Positions 43,501 to 52,812 of a DNA stretch of 64,000 nucleotides are shown here, piece by piece. The DNA is from Candidatus Sumerlaeaceae bacterium (GTDB lineage Bacteria > Sumerlaeota > Sumerlaeia > Sumerlaeales > Sumerlaeaceae). Both the position numbers and the translations under genes were made by a program. Under the pieces are notes generated by a model. That model was not told the DNA's origin, searched no databases, and worked only from the letters and a program-made list of their open reading frames with translations. Numbering within the stretch: the first letter of the stretch is position 1; each line of letters opens with the position of its first letter. The stretch covers positions 22,934-86,933 of the forward strand of contig JAOAAY010000014.1 of NCBI GenBank assembly GCA_026418615.1, given 5' to 3'.

Positions 43501-45435
43501 GACATTTCGACGGCCCAAGTGCGTCAGGGGACGGGCGCCGGGCGCCTCTACTATGTGTGGGGCACAGGCAATTTCATCCGCGAGTATAACTCGGCGCTGC
43601 CCTCGTTCCCGGCAGCCGGTGCAACCTTCTCCCTCTGGGTGTACGGCGACAATTCGGGCAATGCCGTGCAGATCTGCCTGCGCGATTCGGACAATGAATT
43701 GTTCCGCAACACGACGACGACAATCAATTTTACGGGCTGGCGCGAAATCACCTGGAACATTGCCAGCGACTGGCGCGAGCGCTGGGCGGGATCCGGTGAT
43801 AACACCATCACGGGGCCGGACCTGCGGCTGGACAGCATTCACATCACCCGTGGCGGTAGCAGTCCCGCCTCGGGCTACCTGTACTTTGATGATGCGCGCG
43901 TCAGCCTGCCGGGCGGTTCGGGCCAGATTGCAGCCGTCCAGTTTGCCGGTCCTTACAAATTGGTTTATCTGGCGTTCCCGTTCGAGACGATTCTCAGCGC
44001 CACGGCGCGCAACAATGTCATGGCGCGGGTGCTCGATTTCTTCTTCCAGCAACCTGTGTCGGCGTTGAAGACGGAGACCTTTGATTTGCCCGACATAACA
44101 CCGCCGGGCTCGGCGACGGGCTGGAGCGAGTTTGGGTTTACCCCATCAGGTCTGGCCTATCCTGACTATGACAGTTCGCGGGCGGCGATGCGCGGCTATG
44201 TCAGTGCCGATGCGACGCGATTCCGCGTGTCGGGGTGGATGGCCAATGCCAGCGAGTGGCTGACCTACAACCAGATTGGGCATAACAAGCATGTGCGAGG
44301 GCGCTTTTACATGTACCGCGCGGGACAGTCGAATCCGAACGCCCTCAACACAATCCCCAGCCTGCGCATGCGGCTGAACAAGCGCTTCGCGGTCAATTCC
44401 ATGCTCGAAGTGTTCAGCCATGTGAATGCGGATGCCGCCAACGAGGCCATGTACGCCGAACTGCGGCCGTCGGCCGATCCGGCGCGGCCGTCGCTCTACC
44501 GTGTGGATATGGATGTGATTGATGTCCCGTATCTGGCGGCCAATAGCGGCTTGGAGGGTGTGGGGCGGGCCTTTGAGGCCTACGCCATTGACCCGCAGGA
44601 CAATGGCTTCATCGCGATGACCGAAAGCGTGATCGGAACCTATGATGCGGCGCTGGTTCCAAACTCGGCGGCGCCTGTTCAGGTTTTCCAGACGGGCGTT
44701 TCCGATGCGGGCAGTCTGGCTGCTGTGAACCCGTCTTTGGAGATCTCGAGTCTGCTACTGATCCCAGGCGGCAGTCAGGGGCAGTTCCCGGCAGCGGACA
44801 CGAATCCGGCTGCCGTGAAACCTGTTTACTCGGAAAGCAGCGCGGGCGTGAGTTTTGATTCGACGGGCGTGGCTTCCGATCGCATTGGTGTGCTGAGCAA
44901 AGAGTTCTTCCCGGGCAACGATCAGACCCTTTATCCGCGGGTAGAGCCGGGGCGCCAGTACTCGATCCGGTGGCACATCACCTCCACCCAGCAGGCGAAC
45001 CGTCAGGCGCAAATCCGGCTGCGGTCGCGTTCGGCACGCTTTGGCTGGTCGCAGAAATTCGAGATTGGCGGCGCGTGGGGCACGGGCGGGACGACGATCA
45101 ATGCCAACAATTCCATTGCGCAGCAGTCGTTGCCGGGTATCGGCTCGCAAAACCCCGATAAGATTGGCAGCGAGAACGGCGGCTGGTACACGCTGATGAT
45201 GCATACGCCGCTGAGCCTTGATATCCGTGGCGATGGGACGGGGAACTTGGCGGCACGGATGCCGATCCTGTCGTCCGAGCCAGGGCCGGGCGTCAACGCT
45301 CCGTCGCGGCGCGACATTCGGCTCGGGTGTGATTTGGTGGACACGCTCAGCGGCGGCGTGAACGCCCACCTCGAACAGGGACAGTTCACCATCGACCGAG
45401 TGGAGGTCCGCTCGTATACCCTTGTGCCCGACTAA
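40525..45435 (+). CDS. Giant exported N-acetylmuramoyl-L-alanine amidase with golvesin-like insertion, FN3 and carbohydrate-binding-like domains
   Basis: The protein has 1636 residues with signal peptide about 1-24. The amidase_3 fold starts at about 236: VYLNPGHGW (zinc His), IEDFSNVDW (possible zinc Glu), GADVFSVREMDFN. It is then interrupted by a golvesin/xanthan-lyase-like beta domain (about 300-455: GWYNVYVSHAAFTN, HYRVHHAGGTTDYYLDQR, ISADAVRFGGG). It resumes with VFISNHTNAFDG (zinc His, about 525) and MPIFLGEWLFHDN (catalytic Glu, about 610). An FN3 domain follows (about 655-740: PPRNLRVIQTTSTAIQIGWD), then a GATase-like domain (NAGGRLFISGSDIAWDL), then a CBM-like jellyroll (about 965-1135) and a C-terminal region to 1636. 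It would cut the peptide from peptidoglycan or act on a similar amide. No anchor is visible at the C-terminus. Confidence 0.82.
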   Translation: MTKPRFFAVLAAVLALLMGSPVRADKLDDLGLDRDGKPKAVAPAAADGLRDRLNFYFRGADGGIVRIQRPKSAGFDAADKMTRITELARWAVAGPTAAEQAQGLRPVFPEGTSLQAVRSGRDGIVEFLLDVPAPFVLNPNWVESHLDAMARALWGPILDMDVPGFQILMRDPASGEFVPIEKFLPPLQEPEAPVPDTAAPVVQEKTGTQPPVMEPQNNFPVPGSSRPVGALTGKAVYLNPGHGWVYRDTGSWGLQRGFTQNNIEDFSNVDWVNSFLAAYAYNAGADVFSVREMDFNTNMVIVDNDDGNNGTTGYFETGSGWINSSLAGFRNGFIPYLSGQDPFSSGTNRLNSCVVGTPTASASWVPSMPAEGWYNVYVSHAAFTNRSPQAHYRVHHAGGTTDYYLDQRMRRFTWVFIGRYYFEAGVNPERAKVVLFNDSTTNTHFISADAVRFGGGMGLIRRGSATSGKPRTDEDSRYHAQFCGVPTATYDKSGDDESDGWAGRPQMGRWLKQQAEAYGAPAQDSVFISNHTNAFDGTARGLDTYVYTGYTGTWHDTFRNFVHDEVLNDGSVGYSSLFINHGVGKRFGNYGENNPANVSDLMPIFLGEWLFHDNATDMSLYHDPKFRMNMARAIVQGTVKFWASRNGTAVNLLPEPPRNLRVIQTTSTAIQIGWDVPLTDTQNVRGQAATGYKVYVSTHGRGFGAGIPVSGGGTTTYTLTNVQPGTTYYVYVTATNAGGESFPTETLGAKTTTAFSAPKLLIVNGFDKLDIATRVQVPWSGSTLFRQILHKMNTFDYIVEHARAIDQYSSTTRPIAFDSCNKEAVALGLVNLANYAGVIWIGGMQAEVSTTDPTNDISLSAANQTRLQNYLNAGGRLFISGSDIAWDLDRGGSTTFVDNFLKANYVSDSSGTFGVSPVPGSIFEGLAALSFDDGNGPTYRVHWPDVISTAGGSIAALSYGGGATLVDAFDAIGGWQDPNFSGQTNADAASTFDISTAQVRQGTGAGRLYYVWGTGNFIREYNSALPSFPAAGATFSLWVYGDNSGNAVQICLRDSDNELFRNTTTTINFTGWREITWNIASDWRERWAGSGDNTITGPDLRLDSIHITRGGSSPASGYLYFDDARVSLPGGSGQIAAVQFAGPYKLVYLAFPFETILSATARNNVMARVLDFFFQQPVSALKTETFDLPDITPPGSATGWSEFGFTPSGLAYPDYDSSRAAMRGYVSADATRFRVSGWMANASEWLTYNQIGHNKHVRGRFYMYRAGQSNPNALNTIPSLRMRLNKRFAVNSMLEVFSHVNADAANEAMYAELRPSADPARPSLYRVDMDVIDVPYLAANSGLEGVGRAFEAYAIDPQDNGFIAMTESVIGTYDAALVPNSAAPVQVFQTGVSDAGSLAAVNPSLEISSLLLIPGGSQGQFPAADTNPAAVKPVYSESSAGVSFDSTGVASDRIGVLSKEFFPGNDQTLYPRVEPGRQYSIRWHITSTQQANRQAQIRLRSRSARFGWSQKFEIGGAWGTGGTTINANNSIAQQSLPGIGSQNPDKIGSENGGWYTLMMHTPLSLDIRGDGTGNLAARMPILSSEPGPGVNAPSRRDIRLGCDLVDTLSGGVNAHLEQGQFTIDRVEVRSYTLVPD

Positions 45436-45453
45436 ACGGGAAGTCGTGTGGCC

Positions 45454-45840
45454 TCAGTCGGAGAGTTCTTTCAACTGGGCCTGCAGGTCGCGCTTCTGAG
45501 CCTGCAGGTCGCGCACGGCACTCGTGGCAGCCACATAATTGGCGTCGGCTTTGGGATTGCCTTTGAACACCCAGAGAATGGTACGCAAGACGGCGATAGC
45601 AGCCACCGCCGCGCCCAAGTAAAGATCCCAGGGTGAGGTGATGTCATGGAACTGCCCAATCACGGGTATTTGTCCGCCGACATAGTGGTAGCCAATCAGC
45701 AGGGCGGCCACAATGTAATCGGCCTTTGGGAATTGGCGTCGGCGCGAGTCGAGGCTCGGAAGCCGTGTCTTGGATAACTCCTCGTTGATGCGGCGATCGA
45801 GTTCCGCAATCCTGGCCTGAAGTTCCTGTCTCGTGGGCAT
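45454..45840 (-). CDS. Small membrane protein with flanking coiled coils
   Basis: The protein has 128 residues from ATG at 45840. Residues 3-27 form a helical, coiled-coil-like start (RQELQARIAELDRRINEELS). Two membrane segments follow at about 43-57 and 73-90. The end is again coiled coil with a direct repeat (VRDLQAQKRDLQAQLKELSD). No family is recognised. It precedes nothing on its strand and lies 93 nt downstream of gyrA, tail to tail with the amidase gene. Function unknown. Confidence 0.65.
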   Translation of the reverse strand: MPTRQELQARIAELDRRINEELSKTRLPSLDSRRRQFPKADYIVAALLIGYHYVGGQIPVIGQFHDITSPWDLYLGAAVAAIAVLRTILWVFKGNPKADANYVAATSAVRDLQAQKRDLQAQLKELSD

Positions 45841-45933
45841 GCGGTTTTCTTTTCCCCTGATGTTGTGCTGCCAACGGCATTGCCATTCGTAGAACAAGAA
45901 CGGGGCACGAAAGCAACAAGAACCAAGGGGATC

Positions 45934-48483
45934 TCAGTCCTCGGCCGGCGGCGGTGTTTCGTTGCGCGTCTCGGTGTCAGCCTCTTCGGGCTCTTCCTCG
46001 CCTTGATCGGTTTCGGCGATCCGGGCCACGCCTACGACCTTGTCGTCGCCCTCCAAGTCAATGAGACGGACTCCCGCCGTGTTGCGCGAGATCACGCGGA
46101 AATCCGAAGCGCGGACGCGGATGCTGATGCCTTCGCGGGTGATAATGATGAGTTCGTCGGTGTCAATGACTTCCTTGACATCTACAACCCGCCCGTTACG
46201 CTCGGTGGTTTTGATGTTGATGACGCCCTTCCCGCCGCGCGAGATGAGGCGATAGTCATCAATGGCCGACCGTTTGCCGTAGCCGTTCTCGCAAACCGTG
46301 AGAAGCGTAGCGCCCGGCCGCGGCGTCTCGAGGCCGACGACTTCGTCGCCCGGATTGAGCGAGATGCCGCGCACACCGCTCGTGAAGCGGCCCATGGGGC
46401 GGACATCGGTCTCGTGAAACCGAACGGCCATGCCGTCGCGGGTCGCCAGCACGATCTCGCTTTGCCCGTTGGTGAGTTTCACATCCACGAGTGTGTCGCC
46501 CTCTTCGATGTTGATGGCTTTGATGCCCACCTTGCGAGGGTTGGAGTAGTGCGACAATGCCTGCTTGCAGACTTGGCCTTTGGCCGTCGCAAACACGAGA
46601 TAATGCTGATCGTCGAACTCGCGTACGGGCAGAACGGCGCGGATTTTCTCGCCTTTTTCCAGTTGGAGCATGTTGACAACGGGCCGGCCTTTGGTGGCGC
46701 GGCCGCCCTGCGGGATCTCGTAGACCTTGAGCCAGTGGGCCATGCCCCTGTCGGTGAAGAACATCAGGAAGTTGTGGGTCGTCCCGACGAACAGGTGCTC
46801 CACCCAGTCTTCTTCCTTGGTTTGGGCGCCGGTGATCCCCTTGCCGCCGCGTTTCTGGCGCCGGTACTGATCGGTGGGAGTGCGCTTGATGTAGCCGCTG
46901 TGGCTGATCGTGATGATCATGTTCTCGTCGGCAATGAGATCCTCGATGGACAATTCGCCGGTGTCGTCGACGATTTCCGTGCGGCGCTCGTCGCCATAAT
47001 TCTTTTTGATTTCGATCAATTCTCCGCGCACAATGCTCCAGACCTCGCTGGTGTCGCCCAGAACACGGCGGTGGCGGTTGATCGCCTCGACGAGTTTCCG
47101 GCGCTCTTCGAAGAGTTTGTCCTTTTCGAGTTGGGTCAGGCGGGCGAGGCGCATGTCGAGGATGGCCTGGGCCTGCTGCTCCGATAGCGGCACGGCGGAT
47201 GGAGCGCCGGGATCTATCTCGCGCGCCATCTCGGCCGGCACCTTGAATTTGGCCATCAATTGGGCCTTGGCGTCGTCGGGGCTGGCGGCGGCGCGAATGA
47301 TGCGCACGACAGCATCAATGTTATCCTGCACCACGCACAGGCCGTGGACGATGTGGAGGCGCTTCTCGGCGCGGTCGAGTTCGAAGCGGGTGCGGCGGAC
47401 CACAACATCCCGCCGGTGGTTGAGGAAAAGTTGGATCATTTTCGGCAGCGACAGATAGCGCGGCCGGCCATCCACGAGCGCCAGCATGATGATCCCGAAT
47501 GTGGACTGAAGTTGCGTGTGCTTGTAAAGGTTATTGATGACAACTTCGGGTGGCTCGCCCTTTTTCAGTTCGATCACGACGCGCATGCCGTCACGGTCAC
47601 TCTCGTCGCGCAGATCGCTGATGCCCGTGATGACTTTGTCGCGCACGAGAGCGGCGATCTCCTCGACGAGGCGTGCCTTGTTGACCTGATAGGGGAGTTC
47701 GGTCACAATGATGGCGTCGCGCCCTCCCTTGAGTTGCTCGGTGCGCAGGCGGGCGCGCATGATCACTCGGCCGCGACCGGTGGAATAGGCATCAATGATA
47801 CCCTTGCAGCCAAAGATGTAAGCGCCGGTGGGAAAGTCGGGCCCTTTGATGTGGCGCATGAGGTCGCGCACGGAGGCGTTGGGATTGTCAATGAGCGCCA
47901 CGCAGCCGTCAATGGTTTCGCTGAGATTGTGAGGCGGGATGTTAGTCGCCATGCCGACGGCGATTCCGCCACTGCCATTGACCAGCAGATTGGGGAACGC
48001 GCTTGGCAGGACGGTCGGCTCCATGAGCGAGCCGTCGTAGTTGGGTTGCCAGTTGACGGTATCCATCTCAAGGTCCTGCAGCAACAGTTCCGCAAAACGC
48101 GACAGCCGCGACTCGGTATAGCGCATGGCTGCGGGCGGGTCGCCGTCCACGGAGCCGAAGTTGCCCTGGCCATCAATGAGCGGGTATCGGAGCGAAAAGT
48201 CCTGAGCCATGCGCACGAGCGTGTCGTAAATGGCCGCGTCGCCGTGCGGATGATAGTTGCCCATGACGGCGCCGACCGATTTGGCGCTCTTCTCGGTCTT
48301 GTGGGTCGGGCCGAAGCCGAGTTCGTGCATCGCGTAGATGACGCGCCGATGAACGGGTTTGAGGCCGTCGCGGACATCAGGGAGAGCGCGCCCCACGATT
48401 ACGCTCATGGCGTAATCAATGTACGAACTCTTCATCTCGTCTTCGATGTTCTTCGGGTAGATCTGCTCGCGCGAATCCTGCAT
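45934..48483 (-). CDS. gyrA: DNA gyrase subunit A
   Basis: The protein has 849 residues; AAGGAG lies 5 nt before the ATG. GyrA is the DNA breakage-reunion subunit of gyrase. The numbering matches E. coli for the catalytic region: active-site Tyr122 in [11 protein letters not shown]. The GyrA-box QKRGGKG is present in the C-terminal domain, which separates it from ParC. At the quinolone-resistance region, HGDAAIYD gives Ala at position 83 and Asp at 87. A hairpin lies in its 5' leader (48525-48553). gyrB is not adjacent. The C-terminal tail is acidic ([10 protein letters not shown]). Confidence 0.97.
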   Translation of the reverse strand: MQDSREQIYPKNIEDEMKSSYIDYAMSVIVGRALPDVRDGLKPVHRRVIYAMHELGFGPTHKTEKSAKSVGAVMGNYHPHGDAAIYDTLVRMAQDFSLRYPLIDGQGNFGSVDGDPPAAMRYTESRLSRFAELLLQDLEMDTVNWQPNYDGSLMEPTVLPSAFPNLLVNGSGGIAVGMATNIPPHNLSETIDGCVALIDNPNASVRDLMRHIKGPDFPTGAYIFGCKGIIDAYSTGRGRVIMRARLRTEQLKGGRDAIIVTELPYQVNKARLVEEIAALVRDKVITGISDLRDESDRDGMRVVIELKKGEPPEVVINNLYKHTQLQSTFGIIMLALVDGRPRYLSLPKMIQLFLNHRRDVVVRRTRFELDRAEKRLHIVHGLCVVQDNIDAVVRIIRAAASPDDAKAQLMAKFKVPAEMAREIDPGAPSAVPLSEQQAQAILDMRLARLTQLEKDKLFEERRKLVEAINRHRRVLGDTSEVWSIVRGELIEIKKNYGDERRTEIVDDTGELSIEDLIADENMIITISHSGYIKRTPTDQYRRQKRGGKGITGAQTKEEDWVEHLFVGTTHNFLMFFTDRGMAHWLKVYEIPQGGRATKGRPVVNMLQLEKGEKIRAVLPVREFDDQHYLVFATAKGQVCKQALSHYSNPRKVGIKAINIEEGDTLVDVKLTNGQSEIVLATRDGMAVRFHETDVRPMGRFTSGVRGISLNPGDEVVGLETPRPGATLLTVCENGYGKRSAIDDYRLISRGGKGVINIKTTERNGRVVDVKEVIDTDELIIITREGISIRVRASDFRVISRNTAGVRLIDLEGDDKVVGVARIAETDQGEEEPEEADTETRNETPPPAED

Positions 48484-48524
48484 GGTACTCCTTCCAGGCG
48501 GCTGCTTTTGGCTTGTAGGCTTGG

Positions 48525-48553
48525 GGCGCCGTTACCGTTTTTTGACCGGCGCC
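48525..48553 (-). promoter_or_regulatory. Hairpin in the gyrA 5' leader
   Basis: GGCGCCG (48525-48531) and CGGCGCC (48547-48553) form a perfect 7-bp stem with a 15-nt loop, starting about 40 nt before the gyrA start on the minus strand. On the plus strand it lies in the spacer to the parvulin gene. There is no T-run after the stem on either strand. It may influence gyrA translation or be a chance G/C palindrome. Confidence 0.3.
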
Positions 48554-48710
48554 ATAGGCAATGTTCGAGGCGCCCGCGGGGGCGTCAACCCTAAACCCCG
48601 CGGTAGTGGTTGGTTGGCCGAAAGAAGTGTGTCTGGGCGTTTTGTTGTTGCCGACGGCCCGTGTTTGCCCTCTGGCTTTTCGATAAATGCTGCGACGAGA
48701 GGAAACAAGC

Positions 48711-50777
48711 ATGCGGCGGTCGCGATGGGTGGTCGCTTGGGGTTTTTTGCTGCTCGCTGGAATAGTGGCCGCCCAAGATCAGCCTCAATCTCAGGCGCAA
48801 CAGCGCATTGCCAAGCGGCAGTTGCTCACGACCCTCGGGGGACGGGAACCTGTCGTGCAGTTGCGCCAAGACGCAGCGGAGCGGGAGACCGCGACGGGAG
48901 ATCACCCGCTGTTCGTAACCTCTTACATGGGTGAACCGGATCGCGTGATCGCGCGCACGAAGTACGGCCCCGTGACTGCCCGCGACCTGTACTTGCACCT
49001 GATTGTGGCGGACGGGGAGGTGCCGCCTTATCTGCTCGAGCAGTACGACAAGGCCAAACTGGCCATGGAGCGCGAAAAGTTGGCCGAGGCGGTGCGCGAG
49101 GCGATCCGCGAGTTTGTCTTTGTCAATTATGTTATCCCGCTGGAGAAACCGGTGCCGCCCTGCCACGAGGTCGGCCAGTGGAAAGAATACCTGTATTCTC
49201 TGCCCGGGTATCAGGTGTTGTACCTGACGCAGGTGGTTCGCCCTCAAATTCAGATTCTCCCTGCGGACCGCGTCAAGTATTTGCAGGAGAACAAGGCGGC
49301 CATTGCGCAGCCGGACCGTTGGCGAGTGCGTTATATTTTTGTCGAATCCGATCGCGACGATGATGCTGAAACTCGCGGTGCTGCGCGGCAGCGGCTGGAG
49401 GATCTGCGGGCGCAGATCGCCGCCGGATCGCTGAGTTTCGCCGAGGCTGCCCGCGCCAACTCGGCGGCACCGAGCGCCGCGGACGGCGGTGAGATTCCGC
49501 CGTTTCGGCGTGGCGAGATGTTCGGGATGTTCGAGTCCGTCGTCAGGGACTTGGAGGCAGGGCAGGTCAGTGAGGTCTTCGAAGGTCCCGGTGGTTTCTA
49601 TTTGGTTCAGTTGATGGAGATCCTTCCGGCTGAGGAGCCATCGTTGGACAATCCTGTCCATGCGGCGCTCGTGGAGGAGGGGTTGCTCTGCCAGACGCTG
49701 CGGGCGCAGTTCGGTTTCGAGGTCGAGAAATTGCTGAAACAGCGGATTCCCGTCTTGCGCCATAACCGCTGGGATGAACGGGCCGACGAGGAAGTCATTG
49801 GTTCAGTTGGGGATTTTGCCATCACGAAGCAGCAGTTCCAGAACGCTTTCCTCGACATAGAGGATGAGGAACTTGAACGGCGCGATGATTTGATTCAGCG
49901 AACATTACGGGTTTTGCTCGAGCGCGAGGCCATGGCGCAGGAGGTGCGGACCTGCGGGCTGGAAGGCGACCCCATGCTGTTTCGCATCAAGCAGTTTGCC
50001 GCTAACCGGGTCCGGCTTGATTGCCTGCGCGAGCGTAAATATTGCGACCTCAAGGTGGACGAGGCCGAGGCGAAACGCTTCTGGCGGTCCAACCCCGATC
50101 TGTTCACGCCCATGCCGATGCAGCGAGTCGTGCGGCTGACCATGTCGGCAACCAATCCAGTTCCGACCCCTCAGCAGGTGCTGAAAGAATTGCAGCGGGT
50201 GCTCGACGGTGCAACCGAGCAGGAGAATCTGCAGCAAATTGCGCCGGGGGCCGTGCCCGAAGAAGCCCCGACGGTTCCGGCTCCGGGCGGCGGGGCGGGG
50301 CCTACCGAACCGGTCGGCGGCGGTGTGGGGCGGCCGACTCAGCCGTACGAGGCGCGCGTGGGCGTCTCTCCCTCGGCCATGCTGGAGCGACCGCGCCGGC
50401 GGCCGCCGGTTCCACCCCTGCCTCTGGGCTACTTCCCCAAGATTCAGCCTACGGTGATGCGCGAAAAGGTGCGCAACTACAAGGCTCTCGATTACATCCT
50501 AAGGTTTGACGATTTCGGCTTTGTTTATGTGGCCGACCGGAAAGATATTCCGCCGTCGGTGGCCGCGTTGCCGGTGGGGTCGTTTAGCAAGCCTAAACTG
50601 GTCAATGGTTCTGCGGTGAGTTATTATGTCGAGGATGAGCGGCGTCTGCCGAAACCGTCATTCGAGGAAATCAAGAGCCGCGTGTATGCCACCTACCGTC
50701 GGGTGATGGTGGATCGCCAGATGCAAAGCGAGATGAAACGCGGTCTGGCGAAGGCGGATATTACTTTTACCTTCTGA
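48711..50777 (+). CDS. Exported parvulin-type peptidyl-prolyl isomerase (SurA/PpiC-like)
   Basis: The protein has 688 residues from ATG at 48711 (GAGAGGA 7 nt upstream). Signal peptide about 1-22. Residues about 203-303 form the rotamase domain: WRVRYIFVESD, LRAQIAAGSLSFAEAARANS, GGEIPPFRRGEMFGMFE, GQVSEVFEGPGGFYLVQLME. This matches PpiC/SurA-type parvulins that help outer-membrane proteins fold in the periplasm. A second helical chaperone-like part follows (about 340-470), then a Pro/Gly-rich linker and a C-terminal part. It is larger than SurA (about 430). It is divergent from gyrA. Confidence 0.85.
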   Translation: MRRSRWVVAWGFLLLAGIVAAQDQPQSQAQQRIAKRQLLTTLGGREPVVQLRQDAAERETATGDHPLFVTSYMGEPDRVIARTKYGPVTARDLYLHLIVADGEVPPYLLEQYDKAKLAMEREKLAEAVREAIREFVFVNYVIPLEKPVPPCHEVGQWKEYLYSLPGYQVLYLTQVVRPQIQILPADRVKYLQENKAAIAQPDRWRVRYIFVESDRDDDAETRGAARQRLEDLRAQIAAGSLSFAEAARANSAAPSAADGGEIPPFRRGEMFGMFESVVRDLEAGQVSEVFEGPGGFYLVQLMEILPAEEPSLDNPVHAALVEEGLLCQTLRAQFGFEVEKLLKQRIPVLRHNRWDERADEEVIGSVGDFAITKQQFQNAFLDIEDEELERRDDLIQRTLRVLLEREAMAQEVRTCGLEGDPMLFRIKQFAANRVRLDCLRERKYCDLKVDEAEAKRFWRSNPDLFTPMPMQRVVRLTMSATNPVPTPQQVLKELQRVLDGATEQENLQQIAPGAVPEEAPTVPAPGGGAGPTEPVGGGVGRPTQPYEARVGVSPSAMLERPRRRPPVPPLPLGYFPKIQPTVMREKVRNYKALDYILRFDDFGFVYVADRKDIPPSVAALPVGSFSKPKLVNGSAVSYYVEDERRLPKPSFEEIKSRVYATYRRVMVDRQMQSEMKRGLAKADITFTF

Positions 50778-50782
50778 GAGGA

Positions 50783-50799
50783 ACCGGTAGGCAGCCGGT
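50783..50799 (+). terminator. Weak candidate terminator of the parvulin gene
   Basis: ACCGG (50783-50787) pairs with CCGGT (50795-50799), followed by CATTTTC. It lies 6 nt after the parvulin stop and reaches the stop codon of the convergent anti-sigma-like gene. The stem is short, so support is limited. Confidence 0.3.
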
Positions 50800-51194
50800 C
50801 ATTTTCTGCAGTTGCAGAAGTAACTCATCCAGAGCATGCCAATGCCGGCGATTATGGCTCCCGTGCCCAGCGCAATCCCGGGCATGCTGCCGGGAAACCC
50901 ATAGAACATGAGGTTTCCGGCCAGGACCAATGTGAACGAAGCCAGCGCCCAGTTGCGGTAGTTTGTTCTCTGGTGCATCTTCCGGCAGACGGCGTCGTAA
51001 TAGGTGGTCCAGTTGATGCCGGCATCGGCGCCGTGAGCCAGGTGTCCGCAGGTGATGGAAAGGTTTCGGAATTCTTGGAATTGCTTGAGGCACTCGGGGC
51101 AGAGTCGCAGGTGTTGTTCGATGTCCGCTTTTTCGGAATCGGGCAACTCGTTGTCAACGAGTAGCATAACTTTTTCCCGATACTGTTGGCACAT
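50799..51194 (-). CDS. zf-HC2 anti-sigma-like membrane protein
   Basis: The protein has 131 residues; GGAGGG lies 9 nt before the ATG. The zinc-finger motif EQHLRLCPECLKQF has His28, Cys32 and Cys35, the H-x3-C-x2-C pattern of anti-sigma factors (zf-HC2). Residues about 80-125 form two membrane segments, and the chain ends CNCRK. Proteins of this type bind ECF sigma factors at the membrane and release them on stress. No sigma factor gene is adjacent, so its partner is elsewhere or it has another role. It is divergent from purF, with about 180 nt between. Confidence 0.75.
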   Translation of the reverse strand: MCQQYREKVMLLVDNELPDSEKADIEQHLRLCPECLKQFQEFRNLSITCGHLAHGADAGINWTTYYDAVCRKMHQRTNYRNWALASFTLVLAGNLMFYGFPGSMPGIALGTGAIIAGIGMLWMSYFCNCRK

Positions 51195-51378
51195 GCCCTA
51201 CGCCCTCCAACCGGGACGGGAGTTCGTCTGCTGCAAGACCTGTTATAGATAGGCGGGGGTCTGGCAAAAATTCTCTGGCGCGGTGGTGCCGCAGAGGGTA
51301 ACCGCGTCGGGTGACATTCGCAGCCTGTCCGGCTTCGCGAATCCCCATCTGTCCACGGTTTGGAAGGCGGTTTTTACA

Positions 51379-52812
51379 GTGAATCTGATGGATGTCCCCG
51401 GAATCCTCGGTCGGGAGATGCCCGGCGAGGAGTGCGGTGTGGTGGCGGTGATCAATCACGCCGAGGCTGCGAAACTGGTTTACCTCGGCCTGTATGCGCT
51501 TCAGCATCGCGGTCAGGAGAGCGCGGGTATCGTGTCGAGCGACGGGATCCGGCTATATGCCCACAAGGGGCCCGGGCTTGTGGCCGATGTGTTTACCCAG
51601 GATGTCCTGAGGTCGCTGCCGGGGCGCAGCGCCATCGGCCATGTGCGCTACTCGACGACCGGCTCAAGCGTGAAGACCAACGCCCAGCCCATCGTGGCCA
51701 CCTACCGCGACGGGTCCATTGCGGTGGCTCACAATGGGAACATCACGAATTCCGACGAACTGCGTGCGGAACTGGAGGGCCGCGGGGCCATCTTCCAGAC
51801 AACGACGGACACGGAAATCCTTGTCCACATGGTGGCGCAGGCGGCGTCGCAGGATTTTGAGGACAGTTTGTTCTCGTCCCTGGCGCGCCTCAAGGGCGCC
51901 TATTCGCTGTTGGTGGCGCGGCCCGACCGGGTTCTCGCTCTCAAGGATCCGCGCGGATTCCGCCCCTTGTGCCTGGGCAAACTGGGCGACGGATATGTCG
52001 TAGCCAGCGAATCGTGTGCGTTTGACATCATGAACGCGCAATACCTGCGCGAGTTGGCGCCCGGCGAGGTGCTGACCTTTACGAACGGCAGCGTGCGTTC
52101 CTCCAAGCCATTTCCGCCGGAAGAGGAAGCGTTCTGCATTTTCGAATATATTTATTTTTCGCGTCCCGACTCGATCGCCATGCCGCGTTCGGTCAATGAA
52201 CTGCGCCACCGGCTCGGGCAGCAACTGGCGGACGAACAGCCGGCGCAGGCGGATGTGGTCATTGCGGTTCCGGACAGTTCCACGCCGGCAGCGCTCGGCT
52301 ATGCGCGCCGCAGCGGCATCCCGTATGACATCGGCCTCGTCCGCTCCCACTATGTCGGACGAACCTTTATCGAGCCGGATCAGAGCATCCGCGACTTTGG
52401 CGCGCGCATCAAATACAATCCTGTGCGCAGCGTGCTCGAGGACCGCCGGGTCGTGGTGGTGGACGATTCGATCGTGCGGGGCACGACGAGCCGCAAAATT
52501 GTCAATTTGATACGCGGCGCCGGCGCCCGCGAGATCCACATGCGCATCAGCGCGCCGCCGTGGCGCAATCCGTGCTATTTCGGCATCGACACCCCCGAGC
52601 GCGACAAACTCCTCGCGGCTGTCCGCCCCGACATCGAGCAGATGCGCGAATACATCGGCTGCGACTCGCTCGGGTTTGTCAGCGTGGAGGGCTTGCTCAA
52701 AGCCATGCCCAAGACGCAGAGTTATTGCCTTGCGTGTTTCACGGGCGAGTATCCGCCGGGTCAGCGGCCTGCGGGCGAGTTTGTCAAAGAGATTCACGAG
52801 TCACGCCGATGA
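51379..52812 (+). CDS. purF: Amidophosphoribosyltransferase (PurF)
   Basis: The protein has 477 residues from GTG at 51379 (GGAAGG 11 nt upstream); an ATG at 51388 is possible. PurF makes phosphoribosylamine from PRPP and glutamine, the first step of purine synthesis. The nucleophile is Cys19 in GEECGVVAV, so an 18-residue propeptide must be removed. The PRPP loop is VVVVDDSIVRGTTSRK. Cysteines at AFCIFEY, NPCYFGID and YCLACFTGEY match the [4Fe-4S] ligands of Bacillus-type PurF, so the iron-sulfur form is expected. It overlaps the GH125 gene by 4 nt. No other pur gene is nearby. Confidence 0.95.
   Translation: MNLMDVPGILGREMPGEECGVVAVINHAEAAKLVYLGLYALQHRGQESAGIVSSDGIRLYAHKGPGLVADVFTQDVLRSLPGRSAIGHVRYSTTGSSVKTNAQPIVATYRDGSIAVAHNGNITNSDELRAELEGRGAIFQTTTDTEILVHMVAQAASQDFEDSLFSSLARLKGAYSLLVARPDRVLALKDPRGFRPLCLGKLGDGYVVASESCAFDIMNAQYLRELAPGEVLTFTNGSVRSSKPFPPEEEAFCIFEYIYFSRPDSIAMPRSVNELRHRLGQQLADEQPAQADVVIAVPDSSTPAALGYARRSGIPYDIGLVRSHYVGRTFIEPDQSIRDFGARIKYNPVRSVLEDRRVVVVDDSIVRGTTSRKIVNLIRGAGAREIHMRISAPPWRNPCYFGIDTPERDKLLAAVRPDIEQMREYIGCDSLGFVSVEGLLKAMPKTQSYCLACFTGEYPPGQRPAGEFVKEIHESRR

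Noticed and set aside
45865..47187. 440-codon open frame antisense to gyrA
   Set aside because: gyrA on the other strand is unambiguous; the frame has Asp/Val-rich shadow composition.
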